Below are positions 38,277 through 47,411 of a DNA stretch of 64,000 nucleotides, in pieces. Position 1 is the first letter of the stretch. Each line of letters starts with the position of its first letter. The notes beneath the pieces are model-generated. The model had not been told where the DNA came from, did no database searches, and worked only from the letters and a program-made list of their open reading frames with translations. Location: positions 62,001-126,000 of the forward strand of contig CAWFOR010000013.1 in the NCBI GenBank assembly GCA_963817485.1, in the 5' to 3' direction. The position numbers and the translations under genes were made by a program. The DNA is from Hyphomicrobium_A sp963817485. Lineage in GTDB: Bacteria; Pseudomonadota; Alphaproteobacteria; Rhizobiales; Hyphomicrobiaceae.

Positions 38277-39935
38277 ATGGCCCGGCTGTTCTTCGCCTCG
38301 TTCGTGACCGTCGGTTTGCTGCTCGGCATGGTCGTCGGCGTGACGCTCGCCGCCATGGTGGCGACCGATCAGGTCGATCTCTCGCTCGCGATCACGCTGA
38401 CGATCGTCATCAATGCCGTGATCTGGCTCGTGAGCCCGTGGATCACGGACTTCTCGCTGCGCTGGTTCAACAAGCTCACCTGGCTCGACGACGCGACCGT
38501 GAAGGCCAAGTACCCGGCCGTGCACCAGATGACGCACGCCGTGGCCGACGAGTACGGCTTCACCGCACCGAGCATCGGCATCATCGCCGACCGCAACCCG
38601 ACCGCGTTCACCTACGGGCTGTTGCGCTCCAACGCGCGCATCGTGCTGACCGAAGGCATCTTCGAGTTCCTGAGCGAGGACGAGACGCGAGCGGTCGTCG
38701 CGCACGAGCTCGGCCACATCGTCAACCGCGACTTCATCGTCATGACCGCGGCCGGCACGCTCGTGCAGATCCTCTACCAGGTCTACGCCGCCTCGATGCG
38801 CAGCTCGCGCTCGAGCGGCGACAAGAAGAACGGCGGCATCGTCATCGTCGGGTTCGCCGCGCTCGCCATGTACTACATCGGCATCTTCGTGCTCTACTAT
38901 CTCAGCCGCACGCGCGAATATCTCGCCGACACCTTCTCCGCCCAGCGCGTCGAAGGGCGCCACCTCGCGAGCGCGCTGGTCAAGATCGCCTACGGCATCG
39001 TCAAGGTCGAGGACACCGAGGCCACGCAGAGCCTCCTGCAGAGCACGCGGCACATGGGCGTCATCGACGTGAAGAATGCCCGCCACGTCGGGCTCGTCGC
39101 CGAGAGCGACAGCGCAAGCGCCGGCCAGACCGCGGAGGCGATGCTGTTCGACTACTACAATCCATGGGCGCGGCTCATCGAGCTCAACTCCACGCATCCG
39201 CTGACCGGCATGCGCATCGCCAACCTCGGCGAGGTGGCGAAGGAGAAGGGTCAGCCCTTCGGCGATTACGACATCCCGGCGGCGGCTGCGCGGGTGCACC
39301 TCGACCGCGGCGCGCTGTGGAGCCAGTTCTGGCGCGAGCTCGCGATCCTCGCAGCTCCGGTCGGGGCCGCGATCCTCGTGTGCCTCGTCGGCGCCTGGCC
39401 GCTCGCGCCGGCGGCCTTTGCCGCAACCGTGATCGCGACACTCTACGTGCGCTATCCGTCGACGCCGCCGCAGAACACGACCGTCATGGCGCTGATGACG
39501 AACCCCGCGGCCTCCCCCGTGGTCGGACGGCCCGTGCGCCTGGAGGGAACACCCATCGGCCGCGCCAATCCGGGCTTCTTTGCCGGCGAGGACGTAATCT
39601 ACCAGGACAAGACCGGGATCCTGCCCGTCGATTTCCGCTCCATGCTGGGCATCCTCGGCGACCTCTACACGGGCTGGAGGCGCATCCCCAAACAGCTCGG
39701 GCAGGCGGGCAGCGTGACCGGCTGGTTCCGGCGCAGCATGGGCGGATCCATCATCCTGAGCGAGATGACCTCCTCCGGCGGCCGACTGCGGGCACGCCCC
39801 TACTTCTGGCAGATGCTCCTCTGCATGATCGTTATCGGCGCTACGCTCGGGTTTGCCGTGGCCGCAGGGCCACGCGCCGTTCTGCATCCGCAGATTCCGG
39901 GCGGCGCCGAGGTCGCCCCCGACATGGAACCCTAG
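38277..39935 (+). CDS. M48 family membrane metallopeptidase with an extended C-terminus
   Basis: An HtpX/Ste24-type zinc protease of 552 residues, about twice the length of HtpX. Two N-terminal helices (about 4-28 and 37-60) are followed by FTYGLLRSNARIVLTEG, the zinc motif VAHELGHIVNRDF (His-Glu-x-x-His near 142-146), two further membrane segments, and the third ligand region REYLADTFSAQ. After STHPLTGMRIANL come two more hydrophobic segments (about 360-390) and a soluble region with RLEGTPIGRANPGFFAGEDV, ending in a last helix. It likely takes part in membrane-protein quality control. The C-terminal domain has no assignment from me. Confidence 0.88.
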   Translation: MARLFFASFVTVGLLLGMVVGVTLAAMVATDQVDLSLAITLTIVINAVIWLVSPWITDFSLRWFNKLTWLDDATVKAKYPAVHQMTHAVADEYGFTAPSIGIIADRNPTAFTYGLLRSNARIVLTEGIFEFLSEDETRAVVAHELGHIVNRDFIVMTAAGTLVQILYQVYAASMRSSRSSGDKKNGGIVIVGFAALAMYYIGIFVLYYLSRTREYLADTFSAQRVEGRHLASALVKIAYGIVKVEDTEATQSLLQSTRHMGVIDVKNARHVGLVAESDSASAGQTAEAMLFDYYNPWARLIELNSTHPLTGMRIANLGEVAKEKGQPFGDYDIPAAAARVHLDRGALWSQFWRELAILAAPVGAAILVCLVGAWPLAPAAFAATVIATLYVRYPSTPPQNTTVMALMTNPAASPVVGRPVRLEGTPIGRANPGFFAGEDVIYQDKTGILPVDFRSMLGILGDLYTGWRRIPKQLGQAGSVTGWFRRSMGGSIILSEMTSSGGRLRARPYFWQMLLCMIVIGATLGFAVAAGPRAVLHPQIPGGAEVAPDMEP

Positions 39936-40028
39936 ACGCGGCGCGGATAGGATCGCTTAGTCAAATTTGCGCCGTTGCTGCGTGTCAGATGCGGCCTTGA
40001 AGACTGCCGAAGGGAGGAAAACGAAGGT

Positions 40029-40574
40029 ATGCGGGAGTGCGCTGGTCGGCTTGCAGCTCTGATCGTCGGGTTGGCGGCGGCGCATTCGGCCCACGCGGGC
40101 GAAAATCTCGACGGCTTCTGGATGGACTCCGACGGCGAGGTCATCCTCAACATCGGCCCCTGCGGAGACGCGCGCTGCGGCAAGGTCGCGTGGCTGAAGA
40201 AGCCGCGCGGCGCCGACGGCGCCCCCCTTCGCGACTACAAGAACCCGGATGCAAAGCTGCAATCGCGCTTCGTGTGCGGCCTGCCCGTGGTCATCGGCTT
40301 CAAGAAGCAGCCAGACGGCACCTGGGGCGACGGCACCGTCTACGTGCCCGATCACGGCATGAGCTTCAGCGGCTATGCAGAGGTCTTGAACCCGGTGCAG
40401 GTGAAGGTCAGCGGCTACGTGCTGTTGCCGCTGTTTGGCTCCTCGGAGGTGTGGACGCGCATCACCCGCAAGCCGCCCTCCTGCGAGGAGCAGGCCAAGA
40501 TGATCGCCGCCGGCCGCTGGACGGACGACACCTCGAGCTGGCCTCCCATCCCGCCGACCGCGGCGCGACGCTGA
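40029..40574 (+). CDS. Exported DUF2147 family protein
   Basis: A 181-residue protein with a signal peptide (residues 1-23, ending AAHSAHAG). The mature part has the DUF2147 lipocalin-like pattern: LDGFWMDSDGEVILNIGPC, CGKVAWLKKPRG, FVCGLPVVIGFKKQPDGTW and DGTVYVPDHGMSFSGYAEV. The family is periplasmic, of unknown function. It is followed after 15 bases by an exported protein of unknown function and then a second DUF2147 gene on the same strand. Confidence 0.85.
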   Translation: MRECAGRLAALIVGLAAAHSAHAGENLDGFWMDSDGEVILNIGPCGDARCGKVAWLKKPRGADGAPLRDYKNPDAKLQSRFVCGLPVVIGFKKQPDGTWGDGTVYVPDHGMSFSGYAEVLNPVQVKVSGYVLLPLFGSSEVWTRITRKPPSCEEQAKMIAAGRWTDDTSSWPPIPPTAARR

Positions 40575-40589
40575 AAGCTGGGCGATTGC

Positions 40590-41210
40590 ATGCGGGCCCT
40601 ATCGCAACGCCAGACCTCGTGGGCCGTGACGGCGAACCGCTTTTCCCTGCTGTTGTGCTCACTGATGCTGCTCGCAAGCGCCGCGCCGGCGGACGAGCTG
40701 CCCAAGGAGAAGGGCGTCGCGCGCACGGTGAAGATGTTCGACATGTTCTGCTTGGCGCAGCTTCCCGATATCGAGGCGATTGAGCGCTTTGCCGGCTTCG
40801 GCGAGTTTGCGCAGATCTTCGGAGCCGATCTCGCGCCTTACAGAAGCGGTGCGCCCGATGAAAAGGTGCTTGCCTGGCGCTTTCACGATTTCGGCGCCGA
40901 GCTGATCCTCACCGCGCGGCGCGCAAAGCCCGACGCGGCGGAGAAGCAGGCACACCCGGCGTTCGCCAACGGCCGCACTGTCGCCTGCTCGCTGCTGATC
41001 CCCAACGACGCGCCGCCGGCCGACATCGTCAAAGCGGTCGCCACGCGCATGGGCCGCGCGCCCGACGAGACCCGCGACGAGGCGGACACCCACGTCTCCG
41101 CCTGGAACACCGAGACCCCCAAGGCCGTGGGTCGCGTTGTTTTCCGCGCGCCGGCCGGCAAGGGCACCGCCAAAGCCGCCTTGAGCGCCAGCGCCACCGT
41201 CAAGGACTAG
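40590..41210 (+). CDS. Exported protein of unknown function
   Basis: A 206-residue frame whose N-terminus holds a signal peptide (LLLCSLMLLASAAPA, cleavage near residue 35). The mature protein has a VKMFDMFCLAQLPDIEAIER segment, a central WRFHDFGAELILTARR and an Ala/Lys-rich end. There is one cysteine in CLAQ and one in VACSLLIP that could pair. I do not recognise a domain. It lies between two DUF2147 genes with short spacing, so the three may be co-transcribed. Confidence 0.7.
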   Translation: MRALSQRQTSWAVTANRFSLLLCSLMLLASAAPADELPKEKGVARTVKMFDMFCLAQLPDIEAIERFAGFGEFAQIFGADLAPYRSGAPDEKVLAWRFHDFGAELILTARRAKPDAAEKQAHPAFANGRTVACSLLIPNDAPPADIVKAVATRMGRAPDETRDEADTHVSAWNTETPKAVGRVVFRAPAGKGTAKAALSASATVKD

Positions 41211-41232
41211 GGACCACCCCTTCTCGCGCTCC

Positions 41233-41250
41233 CTGTTCCGTCGGGAACAG
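41233..41250. terminator. Short hairpin downstream of the exported-protein gene
   Basis: CTGTTCC (41233-41239), loop GTCG, GGAACAG (41244-41250). It lies about 25 bases after the stop of the preceding gene. Without a T-run it is only a weak terminator candidate, but it would place the second DUF2147 gene in its own unit. Confidence 0.35.
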
Positions 41251-41370
41251 CCTGCTCCGAAGTTTTCGGCGAATTTGCCCTCACGCAAGGCGAGCGTCTG
41301 ACGCTTCCGTCGCGCGAAGGAAAACAACATCGCCTCGTCGAGGCCCCGACAACATTTGGAAGGTGACCCC

Positions 41371-42156
41371 ATGCGCTTCAATGCAATTGCCCTGCAGACG
41401 GCCGTGCTCGCTGTTGGCCTGCTGTCTACCGGCGCGGCGCGCGCCGATTCCTCCCCACTCGGGCTATGGATCGATCACACCGGCCGCGGCGCGGTCGAGA
41501 TCGTCAACTGCGGCGACAAGCTGTGCGGCTTCGTCGCCTGGGTGAAGGATGCCAAGGATGCCGAAGGCTGCGGCGAGAAAATCATCGGCGACGTCAAATC
41601 CGTCGGCGGCGGCAAGTGGGACAATGGCTGGATCTGGGATCCGGATTCTTCCTCCAAGTACGACGTCGAGCTGACGCCGATGGGCGACCAGATGCGCGTG
41701 ATGGGCTACGCCGGCACCAAGTGGCTGAGCGAGACCTACACCTGGAAGCGCGCGCCTGCCGACCTCAAGAAGTGCTCCAAGCCGGGCCAGGCGACCGACA
41801 CTCCGGCCCCGAAGCCCGCGGCGGATGCCACCCCCGTTGCGCCGAAGGAGCAGAAGGTTGCGTCCATCGACCCTGCCACTCCCGCGCCGGCTCCGGCCCC
41901 CGAAGCCAAGAAGACAGCCGAGGTGACGCCCGCAGCCGACGACGCCCCGGTGGCCAAGTCGACCGAACCGGCGCCGAAGACCAAGCAGGCCAAGAAGAAG
42001 GATGGCCCCAACGCTGCGACCCTCGTCGCCCGCATGGTCGAGGCCATGGACGACGAAGATGACGGCGCGGTGAAGCCCGTGAAAACTCGCGCCAAGAAGG
42101 ATTGCAAGATGGAGGTGCCCTACCTCGACATGGTGGTGTCCTACGCTTGCGACTAA
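41371..42156 (+). CDS. Exported DUF2147 protein with a Pro/Ala/Lys-rich C-terminal extension
   Basis: A 261-residue protein from ATG 41371 (GGAAGGTG upstream). The signal peptide covers about residues 1-25. The DUF2147 core runs to about 130: PLGLWIDHTGRGAVEIVNC, LCGFVAWVKDAKD, CGEKIIGDVK, WDNGWIWDPDSSSKYDV, and YTWKRAP. The rest is low-complexity Pro/Ala/Lys (APAPAPEAKKTAEVTPA), then a terminal piece with two cysteines (KKDCKMEVPYLDMVVSYACD). The extension could span the cell wall or be an anchor; this is inference. Confidence 0.83.
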   Translation: MRFNAIALQTAVLAVGLLSTGAARADSSPLGLWIDHTGRGAVEIVNCGDKLCGFVAWVKDAKDAEGCGEKIIGDVKSVGGGKWDNGWIWDPDSSSKYDVELTPMGDQMRVMGYAGTKWLSETYTWKRAPADLKKCSKPGQATDTPAPKPAADATPVAPKEQKVASIDPATPAPAPAPEAKKTAEVTPAADDAPVAKSTEPAPKTKQAKKKDGPNAATLVARMVEAMDDEDDGAVKPVKTRAKKDCKMEVPYLDMVVSYACD

Positions 42157-42162
42157 CTGAGA

Positions 42163-42192
42163 GCTGAGCGATGCTCCCCCGTCTCGCTCAGC
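42163..42192. terminator. Hairpin between convergent DUF2147 and cyclase genes
   Basis: GCTGAGCGA (42163-42171) and TCGCTCAGC (42184-42192) form a 9-bp stem with a 12-base loop, overlapping the stop of the minus-strand cyclase gene. Candidate bidirectional terminator; no T-run. Confidence 0.4.
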
Positions 42193-43910
42193 CTCCCCAG
42201 CGGCCCATGGTCCACGCCATGGGCCGCTCCACTTTTTCCTCGTCCGTGAACACGAGGATGGAGGCGGGCAGATCGCGACCGCGCACAAGCCCGATCACCT
42301 CGATCGGCTCATCGACACCGCGCACGGAGACTTCCAGCAAGGACTCTGGGTCGGCATTCCAGCCCGCGCGCTCCGCGACCGCGCGCGACAGCACCACCTG
42401 GAAGCCCTTCTCCTTGGACAGCGCCTCGAGCCGGCTCGCCACGTTGACGGCGTTGCCGATGACCGTGAAGTCCACCGCCTCGCCGTAGCCGATGCGCCCG
42501 AGCAGAAGCGGGCCAACCTCGATGCCGATGCCGACCTGCAGCGGGCGTCCGAGCTCCGACTCGAGCTTGGCGTTGATGTGGTCGAGCACGAGATCGATGG
42601 CGCGTGCGGTGCGCAAGGCCTGGCGGCATCCGATCTCGATCCCCGTGTGCTGGCCGAAGACGGCGAGCAGGCCATCGCCCAGGAACTTGTCGATCCAGCC
42701 GCCGTGCTCGGTGATCGCCGCGCCGACGACGGCGAAGAACTCGTTCAGCACGTAGACGACGTCGTAGGGCAGCCGCTTCTCGGAGAGGCGCGTGAAATCG
42801 CGCAGGTCGACGAACATGACGACGAGCGACTTCTCGACGCCGGCCGAATCCGCTTCCTGCAGCTCGGCCGCTTCCGGTCCCGTCGTTCCCGCCTTCAGCA
42901 GCCGCGTGACGACGAGGTTGGCGGTAGGGACGGATCTGGCAGGCGAGCCGCACGTTCGGCGGCGCATTGATTGAGCCGAGCGTCACGCTCTCGGGGAACG
43001 TCGCGGCCGGCAGCGAGCCGCCGCCCTTGTCGATGCGCACCCGGCAAGTCGAGCAGCGCGCGCGGCCGCCGCACACGGAGGCGTGCGGCACCCTCGTCAT
43101 GCGGCTCATCTCGAGCAGCGTCGGCCCCGGCGGGACCTTGATGGTCGGACCGCCGGTGTAAGCGATCGTCACCTTCGGCCCAAACTTGCGCGACAGATAG
43201 CCGAGCATCAGATAGAGGGCGATGACGGCGAGGATGCCGCCGAACTCGATGCGCGTCAGCGTCCGGAGCCACGCGAGCGTGTCGGTCGCGGTGGGGCCCG
43301 GCCACTTCGTGACGTTCTTCAGGCCTTCGTAGACGCGCGGCACCTCGATCGCCGAGGCGACGCTGCTGCCCGCCACGACGAAGCCCGCGAGCGCGGAGAC
43401 GGGGATCAGAATGGCGAGCGCAATGAGGATCGGCAGCGCGCGCCGGTAGGGGGCATAGAGGCGCAGCCAGAAGTGGATGCCGAGGCAGCCGTGCACCCAC
43501 ACGAAGATGAGCAGCATGCTCTGCACGATGGCGCTCACCGGCCAGAGCTTGGCGAGCTCGTAGATGTAGATGTCGTTGACGCCGAAGAACACGTGCGCGA
43601 TGCGCGTGTTGACAATGTGCGGAAACAGCCAGAACGGGATCAGGAGCCCGAGCGCGACCTGCACGAACTCCCACAGCGGCAGCCGCAGCGTGACGCGGCC
43701 GGCGAGCTTGTAGAGCGCCAGCGTGATGTGGATGACGAGCGCACTCAAAAGCACGACGGTGCCGGGCGTCGAGCGGGTGACGGTCCAGCGCCACTGCTGC
43801 ACCGTCTGCATCCAGTCGAGGCTGACGAGGCCCAGCGCGTGGTTGAGGAAGTGCGTCGTCGCGAACGAAAACAAGATGAGGCCGGAGATCAGCCGCAGTC
43901 GCTGGAACAT
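42188..43910 (-). CDS. Membrane-bound adenylate cyclase with [2Fe-2S] ferredoxin domain (one frameshift)
   Basis: About 573 residues in three parts. The N-terminal 250 residues hold about six transmembrane helices with regularly placed histidines (FATTHFLNHALG, ALVIHITLALY, WVHGCLGIHFW), like a heme-b succinate-dehydrogenase anchor. A plant-type [2Fe-2S] domain follows with CGGRARCSTC near residue 278 (Cys-x5-Cys-x2-Cys) and a fourth cysteine in RLACQI. The C-terminal class III cyclase domain has VVMFVDLRDFTRLSE with both metal aspartates, FLGDGLLAVFG and IGNAVNVASRLE. One extra base near 42930 separates the last two parts. I recall CyaC of Sinorhizobium meliloti as a related quinone-responsive cyclase. 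It should make cAMP according to membrane redox state. Confidence 0.85.
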
Positions 43911-44083
43911 GTCTCCGCGCCAGAGGATGTGCATTCGTGCCGAACCCGATCGATGCTGCGCGACGCAGAATATACGCTCACGGCCAAGGCTTAAACGCTG
44001 CGGCCGGTGAGCGCTATAGGCTGCGGCTCAAGCTAGCCTCATGGGGGTTAAAGAGCCGGCGAATTTCGCGCGCGGGCTCCGAC

Positions 44084-45173
44084 TTAGCGCCTGTCGCCAG
44101 TCGCGAGCCTGCGCTCGAGGAACGCCGAATAGCGCGACATGCCGAAGCAGAAGATCCAGAACACGGCGCCGGCAAAGACGTAGCCGGTCGCGGCCGTCTG
44201 CGGCGAGAACCACTTGGCGTCGGCCGAGATCGACTGCTGCACGATCCCCAAAAGATCGAATAGGCCGATGATGAGCACGAGGCTCGTGTCCTTGAACAGC
44301 GAGATGAACGAGTTGACGATGCCCGGGATGACGAGCTTCAGCGCCTGCGGCAGCACGATGAAGCCCATCTTCTGCGCGTAGGAGAGGCCGAGCGCATCGG
44401 CCGCCTCGTACTGGCCGCGCGGGATCGCCTGCAGGCCGCCGCGGATCACCTCGGCGAGGTAGGCGGCCGAGAACAGCGCGACGCCGATGAGAGCGCGAAG
44501 GAGCTTGTCGAAGGTCACGTCGGGCGGCAGGAACAGCGGCAGCATCACCGAGGACATGAACAGCACCGTGACGAGCGGCACGCCGCGCACGAACTCGATG
44601 AAGGCGATCGACGCCCAGCGCACGATGGGCAGTTCCGAGCGTCGGCCCAGACGCCAGGAGGATGCCGATGGGAAACGAGGCGGCAATGCCGACGCTGGCG
44701 ACGACGAGGGTGAGGAACAGCCCGCCCCAAAGGTCCGTCGGCACATACGGCAGGCCAGGAATGCCGCCCCGCACCAGCACGAAGCCGAGGATCGGAAAGG
44801 CAACGAGCAGGTAGAGCGACGTCCACAGCTTGCCGGGTACGCGCGGGATCATCAGCGGCAACAGACCGCCGAGCGCCAGCACATAGGTGAGATCGATGCG
44901 CCAGCGCTCAGCCGCGGGATAGCGGCCGTACATGAAGAGCCCGAGCTTGTGTGTGATGAACGGCCAGCACGCGCCGGCACCCGGCTCCGCGCAGGCGCTG
45001 CCATCCTTGCCGGAAAACACCGCGCTGAAGAGCGCCCAGTCGAGGGCGTGCCAGAGGACGAACGCGATCCCCGTCAGCGAGAGAAGCGTGAGCGCCGCGT
45101 TTCCCCACGATGAGAACAGGTTCGCCCTCGCCCATTCGATCGCCGTTCTCCGGCTCTTTGCGCGCGTCGCCAT
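44084..45173 (-). CDS. aapM: General L-amino-acid ABC transporter permease AapM (one frameshift)
   Basis: Inner-membrane permease of the general amino-acid importer, repaired length about 362 residues. The N-terminal half has membrane segments with GNAALTLLSLTGIAFVLW and the binding-protein-dependent permease domain starts at LWGGLFLTLVVASVGI. One extra base near 44651 shifts the frame. It then reads ELPIVRWASIAFIEFVRGVP, the EAA loop EAADALGLSYAQKMGFIVLP, and SFISLFKDTSLVLIIGL. It follows aapQ by three bases. The AapM assignment rests on gene order and the large N-terminal extension. Confidence 0.88.
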
Positions 45174-45176
45174 GGC

Positions 45177-46377
45177 CTAGCGCTCCACCAGCGCCATGCG
45201 CGCGTTGAACCAGTTCATGGCGAGCGCGGTCGCCAGGCTGATCGCGAGATAGACGCCCATCGTGATGAGGATCACCTCGACTGCCTGGTTCGTCTGGTTG
45301 AGCACCGTGCCGGCGAACACGGAGACGAGATCGGGATAGCCGATTGCCACCGCAAGCGAGGAGTTCTTGGTGAGGTTGAGATACTGGTTGGTCAGCGGCG
45401 GGATGATTACGCGCAGCGACTGCGGGATGACGACGAGCCGTTGCACCTGCCATGGGCGCAACCCCAGCGCGGCGGCAGCCTCCTTCTGCCCGCGCGGCAC
45501 CGCCTCGATGCCGCTGCGCACGATCTCGGCGATGAAGGCTGCGGTGTAGAACGTGAGCCCGGCGAGCAGCGCCATGAATTCCGGCTCGACCGTGCAGCCC
45601 GCCTTCGAAGTTGAAGCGGCCGAGGTGCGGATGATCGAGGCTGATGGGCACACCGAGCAGCAGCAGCGCCAGCAGCGGCAAGCCCACGATCACGCCGAGC
45701 CCGGCAGCAGCTACCGGGAACGTCTGCCCGGTCTCGAGCTGACGGCGGCGTGCCCAACGCGCGAGCACCGCGGCCCACGCGATGCCGCACACGAGCGCGA
45801 CGACGAGGATCCACCCCACCTCGCCGTGCAGCACGAAGCGCGGCAGGTGCACGCCGCGCACATCGACATGGGCCGGCCCGAGCGCGAGCGCCTGCTGCGG
45901 CATCGGCATGGTCCGCAAGACGCCGACGTACCAGACGAAGAGCTGCAGCAGCAGCGGCACGTTGCGCACGGCCTCCACGTAGGCCGTGGACAGCCGGGCG
46001 ACAATCCAATTGGGCGACAGGCGTCCGAGGCCGATGGCGAAGCCGAGCAACGTCGCCAGCACAATGCCGAGCCCGGAGACGAGCAGCGTGTTCAAAAGCC
46101 CGACGAGGAACGCGCGCCCGTAGCTCATGGTGCTGCGGTATTCGATCAACGTCTGCGAGATGTCGAAGCTCGCGGTCTTGCCGAGGAAGCCGAAGCCCGA
46201 AGCTAGGTTCTGCTTGCGCAAGTTCTCCGCGGTGTTGGTGACGATCTCGTAGCCCAGCACAATGAGCGCGACGACCAGCGCCACCTGGAAGATGAGCCCA
46301 CGCGTCTTGGGGTCGTAGAGCCAGTCGAGGCTCCGCACCGCCTGCACCGATTTCGCTAGTGATCCCCGTCCGATCAT
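45177..46377 (-). CDS. aapQ: General L-amino-acid ABC transporter permease AapQ (one frameshift)
   Basis: Partner permease, about 399 residues from ATG 46377. A first helix near 35-55 (LIFQVALVVALIVLGYEIV) is followed by GRAFLVGLLNTLLVSGLGI, AYVEAVRNVPLLLQLFVWY and a large periplasmic insertion typical of AapQ. One extra base near 45598 shifts the frame before VEPEFMALLAGLTFYTAAF. The EAA loop is EAAAALGLRPWQVQRLVVIP and the end TKNSSLAVAIGYPDLVSV. It starts nine bases after the aapJ stop and is three bases from aapM, so the genes are co-transcribed. Confidence 0.88.
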
Positions 46378-46385
46378 CCTGCCCC

Positions 46386-47390
46386 TCAGCGGATGGGAGG
46401 CGGGTAGTGCAGCCCGCCATCCCTCCAGAGCGCATTCATGCCGCGCGGGATCGCGAGCCGCGAGCCCGATCCGAGATTGCGCTCGAAGCTCTCGCCGTAG
46501 TTGCCGACGGCCCTCAAGATCGACACGGCCCAGTCGTTCGACAGTCCGAGCCCGGCGCCGAAGCCGCCTTCGAGCCCCAAGAGCCGCCGGATTTCGGGAT
46601 TGGGCGACGACAGCATCTCGTCGACGTTCTTCTGCGTCACGCCGTCCGCTTCCGCGTTGAGCATCGCAAAGTGCACCCAGCGCACGATCCCTGCCCACTG
46701 GTCATCGCCCTGGCGCACGGCAGGCCCCAACGGCTCGCGCGAGATGAGCTCGGGCACGATGACGCTGTCGTCGGGGTTGGGGAGGCGCGTGCGTTCGGAG
46801 ATGAGCTGGGAGGTGTCCGTCGTGAATGAATCGCAGCGGCCGGAGATGTAGGCGGACCGCGCCTCATCGAGCCGCTCGAACACCACGGGGCGGTAGCTCA
46901 GATTGCGCGTCGTGAAATAGTCGGCGAGGTTCTGCTCGTTCGTCGTGCCGGTCTGCACGCAGATGCTGGCGCCGGCGAGCTGGTCGACTTTCTCAAGTCC
47001 CAGCGACTTCCGCACCATGAAGCCCTGTCCGTCGTAGTACATCACGCCGACGAACGTGAGCCCGAGCGAGGTGTCGCGGCTCATGGTCCAGGTGGTGTTG
47101 CGCGACAAGAGATCGACCTCGCCCGACTGCAGTGCGGTGAAGCGCTCCTTAGCGTTGAGCGGCACGAACTTGACGTTGGCCGGGTTGCCGAAAATCGCGG
47201 CGGCGACGGCGCGGCAGAAGTCGGCGTCGATGCCGCGCCACTGGCCCGCGTCGTCGGGCGCGGCGAAGCCGGCGAGACCCGTATTGACGCCGCAGCGCAG
47301 CTCGCCGCGCGCCTTGACCTCATCCAGCGTCTTGGCACCCGCGGCCTGCGCAAAGACCGAAACGGCGAGGATCAGGAGCGGAAGCCGCAT
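46386..47390 (-). CDS. aapJ: General L-amino-acid-binding periplasmic protein AapJ
   Basis: Substrate-binding protein of 334 residues with a signal peptide (about 1-19, ending AQAAGA). The mature start TLDEVKARGELRCGVNTG, GIDADFCRAVAAAIFG, VDLLSRNTTWTMSRD, GVMYYDGQGFMVRK, ICVQTGTTNEQNLADYF and LGLSNDWAVSILRAVGNYG are characteristic of AapJ. The product binds a broad range of L-amino acids and delivers them to AapQM. It lies between the ATPase and permease genes. Confidence 0.92.
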   Translation of the reverse strand: MRLPLLILAVSVFAQAAGAKTLDEVKARGELRCGVNTGLAGFAAPDDAGQWRGIDADFCRAVAAAIFGNPANVKFVPLNAKERFTALQSGEVDLLSRNTTWTMSRDTSLGLTFVGVMYYDGQGFMVRKSLGLEKVDQLAGASICVQTGTTNEQNLADYFTTRNLSYRPVVFERLDEARSAYISGRCDSFTTDTSQLISERTRLPNPDDSVIVPELISREPLGPAVRQGDDQWAGIVRWVHFAMLNAEADGVTQKNVDEMLSSPNPEIRRLLGLEGGFGAGLGLSNDWAVSILRAVGNYGESFERNLGSGSRLAIPRGMNALWRDGGLHYPPPIR

Positions 47391-47411
47391 GGGGACGTCC
47401 TCGCGTTGGCG

